Shown: positions 43,872 to 52,740, counted from the stretch's first letter. The stretch is DNA of 64,000 bases from Panacagrimonas sp. (GCF_020697055.1 NZ_JAJFBP010000014.1:27287-91286), one strand, 5' to 3'. Numbers and translations: made by a program. Notes: a model not told the origin generated them from the letters alone.

Positions 43872-44812
43872 ACCCGGGCCTCCATTGGAACGGGGGTGTC
43901 GAACTCGCGCCCGGAGCCCGGGGCACCGCCGGCGACGATGACCGGTCGGATCGCGAAGCCCTTCTGGATCGCAAGATCGTGCCCGCGCAAAGCCGGCTCG
44001 ATCAGCCTCCACACGCGATGGTTGTTGTAGAACGGCGTCGTCGGATACAGGTGATGGATCAGGTGCACGTGCTGGCATTGCAGCAGCGGCCCCAGCAGCC
44101 ATTCGTGGCCTTCGCGGATGGTCGTGGCGCGGGTGAAGTGCTCCTCCTGCGACACCTCGTGCGGCGCATGCGGCAGCCAGAAGAAACTGAAACCCAGCGC
44201 CAGCTGGATCAGCCGCGACGGAATGAACCAGAGCATCAGGACCTCTGATCCGTAGCCCGCGGTCACCAGCGACGAAAGCACGGCGATGGCGATCGCCGCC
44301 ATCCACAGCGAGCGGCGCAGGTACGGCGCCGATACCTTGTCGCCGTTGCGCAGCGCGTGGGCGAAATAGGCCAAGTCGATGAACATCCAGCGCAGCGGCA
44401 GCGACCACGCCGGACCGTCGAACACGCGATCGGGATCACGCGGGCCGCTGGCAAACCGGTGGTGCTGGATGTGCGCCCAGCGGAACAGGCGCAGATCGAC
44501 GTACGGCAGCACCAGCAGGACGCCGAGCTGGCCCACCAGATCGTTGAAGCGCGTGTGGGTCGAGATCGTCCGGTGGATCGAATCATGGGCGACGCTGAAC
44601 GCCAGGTAGCCGATCACGGTGTTCGCGAGCGTGCCGATCCACAGTGCAAGCTGCCCCGTCCCGCACAGCACGTACATCGCCAGGAACGTGACCGTCAGGA
44701 TCACCGACATCGTCACTGTCGGCCACGCGACACGCGGGGCCCGTGTCATCGTTTTAAAGCTCTGGCGCCCGGATGCATCCAGATGCGCGAGATCGAGAAT
44801 CGGTTGGCTCAT
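43868..44812 (-). CDS. Fatty acid desaturase-family membrane di-iron enzyme
   Basis: The 314-residue protein has histidine boxes HDSIHR (about 76-81), HIQHHR (about 113-118) and HLIHH (about 251-255), with HAPHE in between, as in membrane desaturases and beta-carotene hydroxylase-like enzymes. Several hydrophobic stretches surround them. It overlaps the TetR gene upstream and the rubredoxin gene downstream by four bases each (ATGA), so all three form one tightly coupled operon. The substrate (acyl chain, ornithine lipid or hydrocarbon) is not evident. Confidence 0.88.
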   Translation of the reverse strand: MSQPILDLAHLDASGRQSFKTMTRAPRVAWPTVTMSVILTVTFLAMYVLCGTGQLALWIGTLANTVIGYLAFSVAHDSIHRTISTHTRFNDLVGQLGVLLVLPYVDLRLFRWAHIQHHRFASGPRDPDRVFDGPAWSLPLRWMFIDLAYFAHALRNGDKVSAPYLRRSLWMAAIAIAVLSSLVTAGYGSEVLMLWFIPSRLIQLALGFSFFWLPHAPHEVSQEEHFTRATTIREGHEWLLGPLLQCQHVHLIHHLYPTTPFYNNHRVWRLIEPALRGHDLAIQKGFAIRPVIVAGGAPGSGREFDTPVPMEARV

Positions 44813-45498
44813 GCGGACCTCCGCGGGTTCGGTTTCGATTTCCGGCCAGGACTGCGACGTCTGGCGGCGACGCCGCGCGACGCGGCCGGGGTCACGCGAT
44901 TCGGCAGCACCGCGCCGAGCAGCAGGTTGAGCAGCGCCGGTGCGAGTTCGTCCAGATCGCAGCCATGGACCAGCTGGCCGTTCACGTGCAGGGTCATCAG
45001 CCCGTGCAGGCCGCCCCAGAACGCGTGCGTGATCCGGCGCGCGTCGCCCTGGATCTCACCAGCATCGACGCAGGCCTGGACCGATTCGACCGCGTGCTCG
45101 AACAGGCTGCGGCGAGCGGCGAGCAGTTCCGGATAGGCATCGGGCGACGGCTGCTCCGTCGAAAAGATCAGCAGGTACTCGGCCGGGTTGCGGCGGACGT
45201 ATTCGACGTAGGCGTCGAAGACCGTGCGCAGTCGCTCAAGGCGCGATTCACGGTCCCGCTCGCGCGATCGCACGAACGCCTCGAAGCGACCGACCGCGGC
45301 CGCGCGAACCTGCGCGAGCAGTTCGTCCTTGTCCTCGACGTAGCGGTAGATCAGCGTATGGCTGATGCCCACCGCTTCGGCCAGAGCCCGGAAGCTGACC
45401 GCATCCGAACCCTGCTCGAGATGGATCGACAGCGCGGCGTCCGCGAGCCGCCGGCGCATCTGCGCGCGTTCGTCGTTCGTGAGAGCGGGTCGGGCCAT
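44809..45498 (-). CDS. TetR-family transcriptional regulator of the desaturase-rubredoxin operon
   Basis: This 229-residue regulator begins MARPALTNDERAQMRRRLAD, with the helix-turn-helix VSFRALAEAVGISHTLIYRYVEDKDE (about 33-58), a TetR_C ligand domain and a basic C-terminal tail (RRRSPGRKSKP). It is the first gene of an operon with a desaturase and a rubredoxin. Tandem repeats TAACACTGTYA just upstream of the ATG are likely its autoregulatory operators, so it probably senses an acyl compound or the desaturase substrate. Confidence 0.88.
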   Translation of the reverse strand: MARPALTNDERAQMRRRLADAALSIHLEQGSDAVSFRALAEAVGISHTLIYRYVEDKDELLAQVRAAAVGRFEAFVRSRERDRESRLERLRTVFDAYVEYVRRNPAEYLLIFSTEQPSPDAYPELLAARRSLFEHAVESVQACVDAGEIQGDARRITHAFWGGLHGLMTLHVNGQLVHGCDLDELAPALLNLLLGAVLPNRVTPAASRGVAARRRSPGRKSKPNPRRSA

Positions 45499-45509
45499 GG
45501 GCGTTTATG

Positions 45510-45534
45510 TAACACTGTTAATTTAACACTGTCA
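45510..45534. promoter_or_regulatory. Tandem TAACACTGTYA repeats upstream of the TetR operon
   Basis: Two 11-base copies (TAACACTGTTA at 45510-45520 and TAACACTGTCA at 45524-45534) lie 14 bases apart, 11 to 36 bases before the start codon. The first is a near palindrome (TAAC ... GTTA). They probably bind the TetR protein encoded downstream. Confidence 0.65.
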
Positions 45535-45566
45535 ACCCAACGTCCCGATGGCGATTTCTTCGACGC

Positions 45567-45604
45567 AAAAAAGAAAAGGGGCGGGTCGTTGAACGACCCG
45601 CCCC
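45567..45604 (-). terminator. Rho-independent terminator of the glnK-amtB operon
   Basis: On the minus strand a 13-base GGGGCGGGTCGTT arm pairs perfectly with its complement and is followed by TTTTCTTTTTT. It lies 67 bases after the amtB stop. Confidence 0.92.
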
Positions 45605-45670
45605 AACACAACACCCCTGGGAGGAGATCGACGCCGGCCGCGGTCGTGGACCGCGGCCGGCGCCCGCACG

Positions 45671-47095
45671 TCAGAGGATGTAGCCGCGTTCGTTGTGCTG
45701 GTTGACGTCGAGACCTTCGGTCTCGCCTTCTTCCGTCACACGCAGACCGCCGGTGAGCACGCTGACGATCTTCAGCAGGATGAAGCTCAGAACGCCGGTG
45801 TAGACGATCGTGAACAGCACACTCTTGGTCTGGATCCAGACCTGCGAGCCGACCGTTGCGCCCTCGGCCGGCGACCACACGCCGCCGAACTCGGGGAAGG
45901 CGAACACGCCGGTCAGGATCGCGCCGACGATGCCACCGACGGCGTGCACGCCGAACACGTCGAGCGAGTCGTCGTAACGGAGCACCTTCTTGAGCTTGGT
46001 CGAGGCGAAGAAGCAGACCAGGCCCGCAACCGCACCGATGACCAGCGCGCCGCCGGGACCGACGGTGCCCGAAGCCGGCGTGATGGCGACCAGGCCCGCA
46101 ACTGCGCCCGACGCGATCCCCAGCACCGAAGGCTTACGGTGCAGCAGCCACTCCGCAAACATCCAGCCCAGCGCCGCCGCCGCCGTGGCGACCTGCGTCA
46201 CCAGCATCGCCATACCGGCCGAGAAGCCCGCCGACACCGCCGAACCCGCATTGAAGCCGAACCAGCCCACCCACAGCATGCTGGCGCCCATCAGCGTGTA
46301 GCCCAGGTTGTTGGGCGGCATGGCCGTGTTCGGATAGCCGCGACGCTTGCCAAGGACGATCGCCGCCACCAGGCCCGCGATACCGGCGTTGATGTGCACC
46401 ACCGTGCCGCCGGCGAAGTCGAGCACGCCCCAGTCCCACATCAGCGCGCCGTCGCCGCTCCACACCATGTGCACCATCGGGAAGTAGCAGAAGGTGCCCC
46501 AGAACAGCATGAACAGCAGCATCGAGGAGAATTTCATGCGCTCGGCGAACGCACCGACGATCAGCGCCGGCGTGATGATCGCGAAGGTCATCTGGAACGT
46601 GATGAAGACCGATTCAGGGATCGTGAGCGTGAGGCTCTCCAGCGTCAGACCCGACAGGAATGCCTTGTCCAGGCCGCCGACGATGCTCGCCATGTTGAGC
46701 GCCCCGGCTTCCATCCCGGTCGTGTCGAACGACAGGCTGTAGCCGTAGACCATCCAGACGACGGACATCATCGAGCAGATGGCGAAGCACTGCATCATCA
46801 CTGACAGCACGTTCTTCGAACGCACCATGCCGGCGTAGAACAGCGACAAGCCGGGGATCGTCATGAACAGCACCAGCACGGTGGCCACGAGCATCCAGGC
46901 GGTGTCGCCGCTGTCGAGCGTCGGCGCCGCCGCCTCGGCTGCAGGCGCTTCCTCGACCGGCGCGGCGGTCTCTGCCGTGGCCTCTACCGTCTCGGCCACC
47001 GCTTCGGCAGGTGCCGCCCCGTCCTGCGCCCAAACCGGCGCGGCCAGGCCGCACGACGCGGCCAGCAGCAACGCCAACGTTGCTTTACGAATCAT
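45671..47095 (-). CDS. amtB: Ammonium transporter AmtB
   Basis: The 474-residue transporter has a signal peptide (cleavage after about VWA, residue 23), a Glu/Ala/Val/Thr-rich periplasmic segment (25-57), then 11 membrane helices. Typical Amt segments are GDTAWMLVATVLVLFMTIPG, FAGGTVVHINAGIAGLVAA (pore histidine region) and FGVHAVGGIVGAILTGVF (second pore histidine). The long low-complexity segment before the first helix is unusual for E. coli AmtB but common in many proteobacteria. It follows glnK and is gated by GlnK binding. Confidence 0.96.
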   Translation of the reverse strand: MIRKATLALLLAASCGLAAPVWAQDGAAPAEAVAETVEATAETAAPVEEAPAAEAAAPTLDSGDTAWMLVATVLVLFMTIPGLSLFYAGMVRSKNVLSVMMQCFAICSMMSVVWMVYGYSLSFDTTGMEAGALNMASIVGGLDKAFLSGLTLESLTLTIPESVFITFQMTFAIITPALIVGAFAERMKFSSMLLFMLFWGTFCYFPMVHMVWSGDGALMWDWGVLDFAGGTVVHINAGIAGLVAAIVLGKRRGYPNTAMPPNNLGYTLMGASMLWVGWFGFNAGSAVSAGFSAGMAMLVTQVATAAAALGWMFAEWLLHRKPSVLGIASGAVAGLVAITPASGTVGPGGALVIGAVAGLVCFFASTKLKKVLRYDDSLDVFGVHAVGGIVGAILTGVFAFPEFGGVWSPAEGATVGSQVWIQTKSVLFTIVYTGVLSFILLKIVSVLTGGLRVTEEGETEGLDVNQHNERGYIL

Positions 47096-47169
47096 TTGTT
47101 TCTCCGTTGAAAACTTTCTATCCCTGACGCCGGAGGCGTCCTGTCCGATTACCGGCGGCGACCGCTCGA

Positions 47170-47508
<339 letters not shown>

Positions 47509-47591
47509 TTAATAACTCCTTGATCAAGCTTCGAAAAAGCGTATGAGCGTGCGGGTGCCGAGCCTCGGCCGCCTTGCGCCTAGGCCAAAAA

Positions 47592-47607
47592 AGCACGGAG
47601 CATGCCA
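47592..47607 (-). promoter_or_regulatory. Sigma-54 (RpoN) promoter of glnK-amtB
   Basis: On the minus strand TGGCATGCTCCGTGCT matches the -24/-12 consensus TGGCACG-N4-TTGCW at all but two positions, with exact GG/GC spacing. It would start transcription about 75 bases before the glnK ATG, fitting nitrogen-limited expression. Confidence 0.82.
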
Positions 47608-47658
47608 GCGGTTCAGGACGAGTTCAGGCGGTGCAGACGCCCCGGATCCGGGGTCTGC

Positions 47659-47673
47659 GCACCAGATCGGTGC
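47659..47673 (-). promoter_or_regulatory. NtrC-type enhancer site
   Basis: GCACCAGATCGGTGC differs at one position from the NtrC consensus GCACCA-N3-TGGTGC. It lies about 55 bases upstream of the sigma-54 promoter of glnK, a normal distance for activation by looping. Any NtrC-like protein would be encoded elsewhere. Confidence 0.72.
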
Positions 47674-47986
47674 ATCGATCAGTGCCGCGGCGTGCGATCG
47701 GGATGGCCCAGGGGACTCCTGATCGTCACCCACTCGTCGGCCCGGTGTTCCATTCGTTGCCGATCCCGCAGCGTCCGGGCGGCGGCGATCGGCGGATCCT
47801 TATGCACACATGCGGCCAGCCACACGGGTTCTTTCACGTCAAGACATGCGAATTTCACATTGCTGCAATGCAGGTGCAGGTACCTGATGCTTCATGGATT
47901 ATTCCTGCGTATTCGCGGCCTGACAGGCGTCGGATCGGACCCCGGCGTGCGCGCGCCTGGGGATAGCCTCGCAGCGGTACACAAAC

Positions 47987-47995
47987 TTATCCACA
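47987..47995 (+). promoter_or_regulatory. Consensus DnaA box upstream of priA
   Basis: TTATCCACA is a perfect match to the high-affinity DnaA box, ending 10 bases before the priA ATG. One box alone is not an origin, but its position in front of a replication-restart gene suggests regulation. Confidence 0.6.
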
Positions 47996-48005
47996 GCGAC
48001 GCACC

Positions 48006-50000
48006 ATGACGGAACAGCGGCTCAAGGTCGCGGTCCCGGCGCCATTCCCGGAGGCGCTCGACTACCTGCCCCATGAACTGCCGCTGGAGCCCGGAATGCG
48101 CGTGCAGGTCCCGCTCGGACGCCGCCAGGTCGTCGGGGTCGTCGTGCGCGCACCGGAATGGACCGAGGCCGACGACGGCCTGCGCTGCAGGCCGGTGACG
48201 CGCCGGCTGGACGATGAGCCCCTGATCCCCGCCGACGTCCTCTGGCTGTGCCAGTGGGCCGCGACCTACTACCGCTACCCGCTCGGCGAGGTCCTGGCTG
48301 CCGCGTTGCCGGGGACCCTGCGCAAGGCGCCGCCCGCGCGGCCTCGTGCGGTCCGCGCCCGCCCGCCCCGCGCCGTCCGCTCCCAAGCCCCGCCGTCCGC
48401 GCCGCATCCGCCGAACGCGGAACAGGCCCAGGTCCTGGCGGCGCTGGCCGAACCCGGCGACTTCCAGGTCAGCCTGCTGGAGGGCGTCACTGGAAGCGGC
48501 AAGACCGAGATCTACCTGCACCGCGTGCAGGCGGCGCTCGATGCCGGCAAGCAGGCCCTGGTCCTCACCCCCGAAATCGGTCTGACGCCGCAGCTCGAGG
48601 CCCGCTTTCGCGAACGCTTCGGCGACGCGGTAGCGGTCTTCCATTCCGGCCTGACCGAGCGCACGCGGGCCGACGCATGGCAGGCCGCGCGAGCCGGCCG
48701 CTGTCGCGTGCTGGTGGGAACCCGATCGGCGGTGTTCACGCCGATGCCGCAGCTCGGCCTGATCGTGATCGACGAAGAACACGATGCGTCCTACAAGCAG
48801 CAGGAAGGCTTCCGCTACTCGGCCCGCGACGTCGCGATCGTCCGTGGCCAGCGCGCCGGACTGCCGGTGATCCTGGGCTCGGCGACGCCTTCGCTCGAAT
48901 CGCTGCACAACGTCTCGCGTGGCCGCTACCGGCATCTGCGACTGGCGACGAGGCCGGGCGAGCGGCGCTTGCCCAAGGTGCGCCTCCTCGATCTGCGCGG
49001 GATCAAGCTGCGCGACGGACTGGCGCCGGAACTGGCGCAGGCGGTCGCCACGCATCTCGAGCAGGGCGGCCAGGCGCTGCTGTTCGTGAATCGGCGCGGC
49101 TACGCACCGTCACTGCTGTGCCACGACTGCGGCTGGCTGGCGCCGTGCCCGCACTGCGACGCGCGCATGACGCTGCATCGCAGCCGCGGCCGGTTGCTGT
49201 GCCATCACTGCGGCAGCGAGGCGCAGGTGCCGCTGCGCTGCGGTTCGTGCGGCGGACCCGAGCTGATCCCGGTGGGCCAGGGCACCGAGCGTATCGAGGA
49301 CGGTCTGCGACGGCTTTTTCCCGACGTCCGCGTCGAGCGGATCGATTCCGATCGCACGCGACGCGCGGGCGAGCTCGAACGCCTGCTCGGCGACATCCGC
49401 AATCGCGACATCCGGATCCTGGTCGGCACGCAAATGCTGGCCAAGGGACATGACTTCGACGGGCTGACGCTGGTCGGTGTCGTCGATACCGACCAGGCGC
49501 TCTACAGCGCCGATTTCCGGGCGATCGAGCGGATGGGTCAGCTGCTCACGCAGGTCGCGGGACGCGCCGGCCGCGGATCGGTTCCCGGCGAGGTGCTGGT
49601 GCAGACGCACCAGCCGGATCATCCGCAGCTGCAGTGCTGGATGCGCGAGGGCTACTCCGGCCTCAGCCGGCGTCTGCTGGACGAACGCCGCGAAATGGGT
49701 TTCCCGCCCTCCGCACATCTGGCGCTGCTGCGCGCCGATGCGCTGGATGCCGGCGCGGCGCTGCGATTTCTCAGGGAGGTGGCGGCGCAGATCAGCGGCG
49801 CCGGCATCGATGCGCTCGGCCCGATTCCGGCACCGATGGAGCGCAGGGCCAATCGGTTCCGGGCGCAGCTGCTGTTGCGCAGCACAGATCGTGTCGCGCT
49901 GCAGGGCAGTCTGGGCCAGCTTCTTCCACGCATTGCCGCCATTCCCGGATCAAGGCGCGTGCGCTGGTCTCTCGACGTGGATCCGATCGACCTCTACTGA
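48006..50000 (+). CDS. priA: Primosomal replication protein N' (PriA helicase), winged-helix segment missing
   Basis: PriA restarts stalled replication forks. This 664-residue copy has the N-terminal 3'-DNA-binding domain (1-100), then only a Pro/Arg/Ala-rich linker (about 106-137) where E. coli PriA has a winged-helix domain. Helicase motifs follow: Walker A GVTGSGKTE (Lys166; Lys230 in E. coli), VIDEEHD and GSATPSLESL. Zinc-binding cysteines CHDCGWLAPCPHC and CHHCGS..CGSCGG are intact, as are TQMLAKGHDF and QVAGRAGRG. The roughly 65-residue shortfall is all N-terminal to Walker A. It converges with anmK. Confidence 0.94.
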   Translation: MTEQRLKVAVPAPFPEALDYLPHELPLEPGMRVQVPLGRRQVVGVVVRAPEWTEADDGLRCRPVTRRLDDEPLIPADVLWLCQWAATYYRYPLGEVLAAALPGTLRKAPPARPRAVRARPPRAVRSQAPPSAPHPPNAEQAQVLAALAEPGDFQVSLLEGVTGSGKTEIYLHRVQAALDAGKQALVLTPEIGLTPQLEARFRERFGDAVAVFHSGLTERTRADAWQAARAGRCRVLVGTRSAVFTPMPQLGLIVIDEEHDASYKQQEGFRYSARDVAIVRGQRAGLPVILGSATPSLESLHNVSRGRYRHLRLATRPGERRLPKVRLLDLRGIKLRDGLAPELAQAVATHLEQGGQALLFVNRRGYAPSLLCHDCGWLAPCPHCDARMTLHRSRGRLLCHHCGSEAQVPLRCGSCGGPELIPVGQGTERIEDGLRRLFPDVRVERIDSDRTRRAGELERLLGDIRNRDIRILVGTQMLAKGHDFDGLTLVGVVDTDQALYSADFRAIERMGQLLTQVAGRAGRGSVPGEVLVQTHQPDHPQLQCWMREGYSGLSRRLLDERREMGFPPSAHLALLRADALDAGAALRFLREVAAQISGAGIDALGPIPAPMERRANRFRAQLLLRSTDRVALQGSLGQLLPRIAAIPGSRRVRWSLDVDPIDLY

Positions 50001-50013
50001 TCGGATCGCGGCG

Positions 50014-51123
50014 TCAGGGTTCGAAGACGCCGCCGAGTACCGCGGCGCGTTGCGCTCCCGTGACGGACGGCAGATTTCCCGTCTCGCCGCGCAGTCGTCG
50101 ACATGCGAGCCAGGCGAAGGCGCCCGCTTCGATGTCCTGCGGATCGATGCCGTGATCGGCCGCGGTCTCGACGATCAGTTCAGGCATCGCCTGGACGATG
50201 CGTTGCATGAGGAACGCGTTGCGCGTGCCGCCGCCGCAGACGATCAGGCGACGCGTCGCCGGCCCTTCGCGCCGCAGCGCCTCGGCCATGCTGCGCGCGG
50301 TCAGCTCGCACAGCGTTCGCTGCACGTCGGCCGGATCGCGCGAATCGAGCTTGGAATCGCACGACGCGAGCCAGTCGAGATTGAACAAGCCACGGCCCGT
50401 GCTCTTGGGAATCGGTCGCGCGAAATAGGGTTCGCGAAGACAGGATTGCAGCAGCGCATCCACGATCGAACCCGACGCAGCCCACGCGCCATGTGCATCG
50501 TGCGACTGCCCGCGATGGCGCTCGATCCATTCGTCCATCAGGCAGTTCGCCGGTCCACAGTCGAAACCGCGGACGCGATCGGACGACGCGCCGGGCAGCA
50601 GCGTGAGATTGGCGATGCCGCCGAGATTCAGGACGGCGCGCGGCTCATCGACGCGAGCGAAACACGCGTGGTGAAAGATCGGCAGCAGCGGTGCGCCCTG
50701 TCCGCCGAGCGCCACGTCGGCCCGTCGAAAATCGGCGACCACCGCGATCCCCGTCCGCACCGCGATGCGCGAGGGATCGCCGAGCTGCAAGCTGTTGCCC
50801 GCGACGGCAGGATCATGGAAGACGGTCTGACCGTGGCTGCCGACGGCGCGCACCTGCGATCGATCGATTCCGGCTTGCTCGAGAAGTGCGACGACGGTAT
50901 CGGCGAACGCATCGGCGACGGCGCGATCGAGGTGCGCATAGCGCGCCAGCGATACGGGCGTCGCCTCACGGCTGAGCGTGAGCAGTTCCGTGCGCAACAC
51001 CGACGAGTAACGGCCGGTGTGCCGCGCCACGATCTCACGCAAGGACCCGTCTTCGAAACGGGCCAGCACGGCGTCGATGCCGTCCTGGCTGGTGCCCGAC
51101 ATCACGCCGACATGCAGCTCCAC
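50014..51123 (-). CDS. anmK: Anhydro-N-acetylmuramic acid kinase
   Basis: AnmK (369 residues) phosphorylates and hydrolyses 1,6-anhydro-MurNAc released by lytic transglycosylases, returning it to the amino-sugar pool. The ATP-binding start is MSGTSQDGIDAVLARF (8-23); VGSHGQTVFHDP, NLGGIANLTLLPG and CGGGTRNAFLM are typical of the family. It lies next to an M23 endopeptidase and tyrS, the same set as in Pseudomonas and Xanthomonas. Confidence 0.95.
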   Translation of the reverse strand: MELHVGVMSGTSQDGIDAVLARFEDGSLREIVARHTGRYSSVLRTELLTLSREATPVSLARYAHLDRAVADAFADTVVALLEQAGIDRSQVRAVGSHGQTVFHDPAVAGNSLQLGDPSRIAVRTGIAVVADFRRADVALGGQGAPLLPIFHHACFARVDEPRAVLNLGGIANLTLLPGASSDRVRGFDCGPANCLMDEWIERHRGQSHDAHGAWAASGSIVDALLQSCLREPYFARPIPKSTGRGLFNLDWLASCDSKLDSRDPADVQRTLCELTARSMAEALRREGPATRRLIVCGGGTRNAFLMQRIVQAMPELIVETAADHGIDPQDIEAGAFAWLACRRLRGETGNLPSVTGAQRAAVLGGVFEP

Positions 51124-51155
51124 GACTGAGCGAGGAGTGCGACCGCGTGGACGGT

Positions 51156-52520
51156 TTACGGCGTGGCGGCCGAGATGGCTGGAAGGATCGCGGCCGGCGC
51201 CTGGGCGACCCTCGGCGTACGCGCAGATTCGATCTGCGAGATCAGCGGCGCGATCTGCGACTGGAACGCCGTCAGTTGCTGCCGCGGAATCGGATTGGCG
51301 CGCGGCATCACGATGTTGACCGGGTTCTTGTGGATGCCGTTGACGCGGAATTCGTAGTGCAGATGCGGAGCGGTGGCCAGGCCCGACGAGCCGACGTAAC
51401 CGATGATCTGACCCTGCTTGACCTTGGATCCCGCGCGAAGTCCGGCGCGATAGCGTGACATGTGCGCATACAGCGTTTCGTAGGACTGGCCGTGCTGCAG
51501 GATCACCACGCGACCATAGCCGCCTTTGATGCCCATGAAGGCGACCCGTCCATCACCGGTGGCCTTGATCGGCGTGCCGGATCCGGCGGCGTAATCGACG
51601 CCCTTGTGCGCGCGGATGGTGTTGAGGATGGGATGGCGACGACGCAGGTTGAAGTGGGAGCTGATGCGGACCACGTCGAGCGGCGTGCGGAAGAAGGCCT
51701 TGCGGAGCGACTGGCCATCCGGCGTGTAGAAAGCCGAACGGCCTTCACCATCCTTGTAGCGGACCGCGCGGTGCACCTTGCCCTGGTTGACGAATTCGGC
51801 GGCGAGCATGTCGCCATCGCGGAGTTTGACGCCGTCCTTGTACAGCTCCTCCATCACCACCGTGAAGCGATCGCCGTCGCGCAGGTCCAGCGCGAAGTCG
51901 ATGTCGTAGCGGAACAGCTCTGCGAGCTCCATCACCATGCGCACCGGCAGTCCCGCTTTCTGTCCGGCGATGAACAGCGAGCTGTCGATCGTGCCGGTGA
52001 TGCTGCGCGTGTGACGTTCGAGTTCGGCGGTCAGCGTGTTGGCTTCGAATCGATCCTCGACGCGCTGCACGTGCAGTGTTCGCAGGTCGTCGAGTTCGTA
52101 ACGCAGCTCGAGCAGATCGTCACCCGACTTGCGGATCTCGAGGGAGTCGCCGGCCTTGATGCGGCGCAGCTGACGCGCGTCGGGACCCAGATCCAGGATC
52201 GCCATCCAGTGATCCGAGGCCAGGCCTTCGGCCTCGAATACGGTGCTCAGCGTCTGGCCGGGCTGGATGCGAACCGTGCTCCATTCGCTCGCGGCCGGTA
52301 CGACCAACGGGTCGGAGACCGCCGACTGGATGGCCTGTTCGTAGGCCACCGCTTCGGCGACATCGACATCTGAAAGCGGTACCGGCGGAGCAAGATCGCG
52401 TTTTGCAATGCTTTCGCGTGAAACCAGAGTCGCCAGTCCGACCACGCACACCGTGGCAGCCAACACGATCCTTCGGGCCGAGCGGGGGACTTGCTCGGCT
52501 GGGCTATAATCCAGCTTCAT
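51156..52520 (-). CDS. M23-family murein DD-endopeptidase (MepM-like)
   Basis: The 454-residue protein has an N-terminal membrane anchor or signal (about 16-35), an OapA/LysM-like region (about 75-115, TVRIQPGQTLSTVFEAEGL) and a middle domain, followed by an active LytM domain (about 300-420) with all zinc ligands: HKGVDYAAG, YAHMS and HLHYEFRVNG. It cuts peptide cross-links so that new strands can be inserted. Unlike the EnvC protein at 8044, its catalytic residues are intact. It is divergent from tyrS. Confidence 0.92.
   Translation of the reverse strand: MKLDYSPAEQVPRSARRIVLAATVCVVGLATLVSRESIAKRDLAPPVPLSDVDVAEAVAYEQAIQSAVSDPLVVPAASEWSTVRIQPGQTLSTVFEAEGLASDHWMAILDLGPDARQLRRIKAGDSLEIRKSGDDLLELRYELDDLRTLHVQRVEDRFEANTLTAELERHTRSITGTIDSSLFIAGQKAGLPVRMVMELAELFRYDIDFALDLRDGDRFTVVMEELYKDGVKLRDGDMLAAEFVNQGKVHRAVRYKDGEGRSAFYTPDGQSLRKAFFRTPLDVVRISSHFNLRRRHPILNTIRAHKGVDYAAGSGTPIKATGDGRVAFMGIKGGYGRVVILQHGQSYETLYAHMSRYRAGLRAGSKVKQGQIIGYVGSSGLATAPHLHYEFRVNGIHKNPVNIVMPRANPIPRQQLTAFQSQIAPLISQIESARTPRVAQAPAAILPAISAATP
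52505..52510 (+). promoter_or_regulatory. Possible -10 element for the tyrS leader transcript
   Basis: A perfect TATAAT lies just inside the 5' end of the divergent M23 gene. The expected -35 position is poorly conserved. It would start a leader of about 220 bases before tyrS. Confidence 0.45.
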
Positions 52521-52659
52521 CCTGTTGACTCGATTGATACTTTCGTGCGCTGGACGAATCCAGCGGGCCAGCCCGATGCATTGGTTGTGTGAAGCGAGTC
52601 GCGCCCGGGCAAACAGGGGCGTAAAGAAACATAAATCAACAAGCGGCGCAAGGGTTTCG

Positions 52660-52731
52660 ATGCACTCCCTGCGCTGCTACATGAGCATTCGCCGCCAGAC
52701 GGTACCGGATGGTCCGCCGGCGGCTTTTTGA
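52660..52731 (+). other. Possible 23-codon leader ORF before tyrS
   Basis: ATG 52660 opens a 23-residue frame (MHSLRCYMSIRR...) that contains one Tyr codon and ends inside the T-run of the terminator-like hairpin. A weak AAGGG lies five bases upstream. Whether it is translated is unknown. Confidence 0.35.
52691..52729 (+). terminator. Terminator-like hairpin immediately upstream of tyrS
   Basis: GCCGCC (52691-52696) pairs with GGCGGC (52719-52724), followed by TTTTT, 11 bases before the tyrS ATG. The 22-base loop contains GGTACC and can form alternative pairings. In this position it would end a leader RNA unless disrupted, which suggests attenuation or a separate small RNA. Confidence 0.6.
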
Positions 52732-52740
52732 AGGTTACCC

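Larger units (their letters stand above)
47509..48005. other. 497-base intergenic region between glnK and priA
   Basis: This divergent spacer holds the glnK sigma-54 promoter (47592-47607), an NtrC-like site (47659-47673), two palindromes (CATTGCTGCAATG at 47858-47870 and CAGGTACCTG at 47877-47886) and a perfect DnaA box (47987-47995). Open frames inside show no family similarity and atypical codon use, so I call no gene here. Confidence 0.7.

Noticed and set aside
47574..47966. A 130-codon open frame between glnK and priA
   Set aside because: It overlaps the sigma-54 promoter and NtrC site, has atypical composition and no family motif, so it is probably not a gene.
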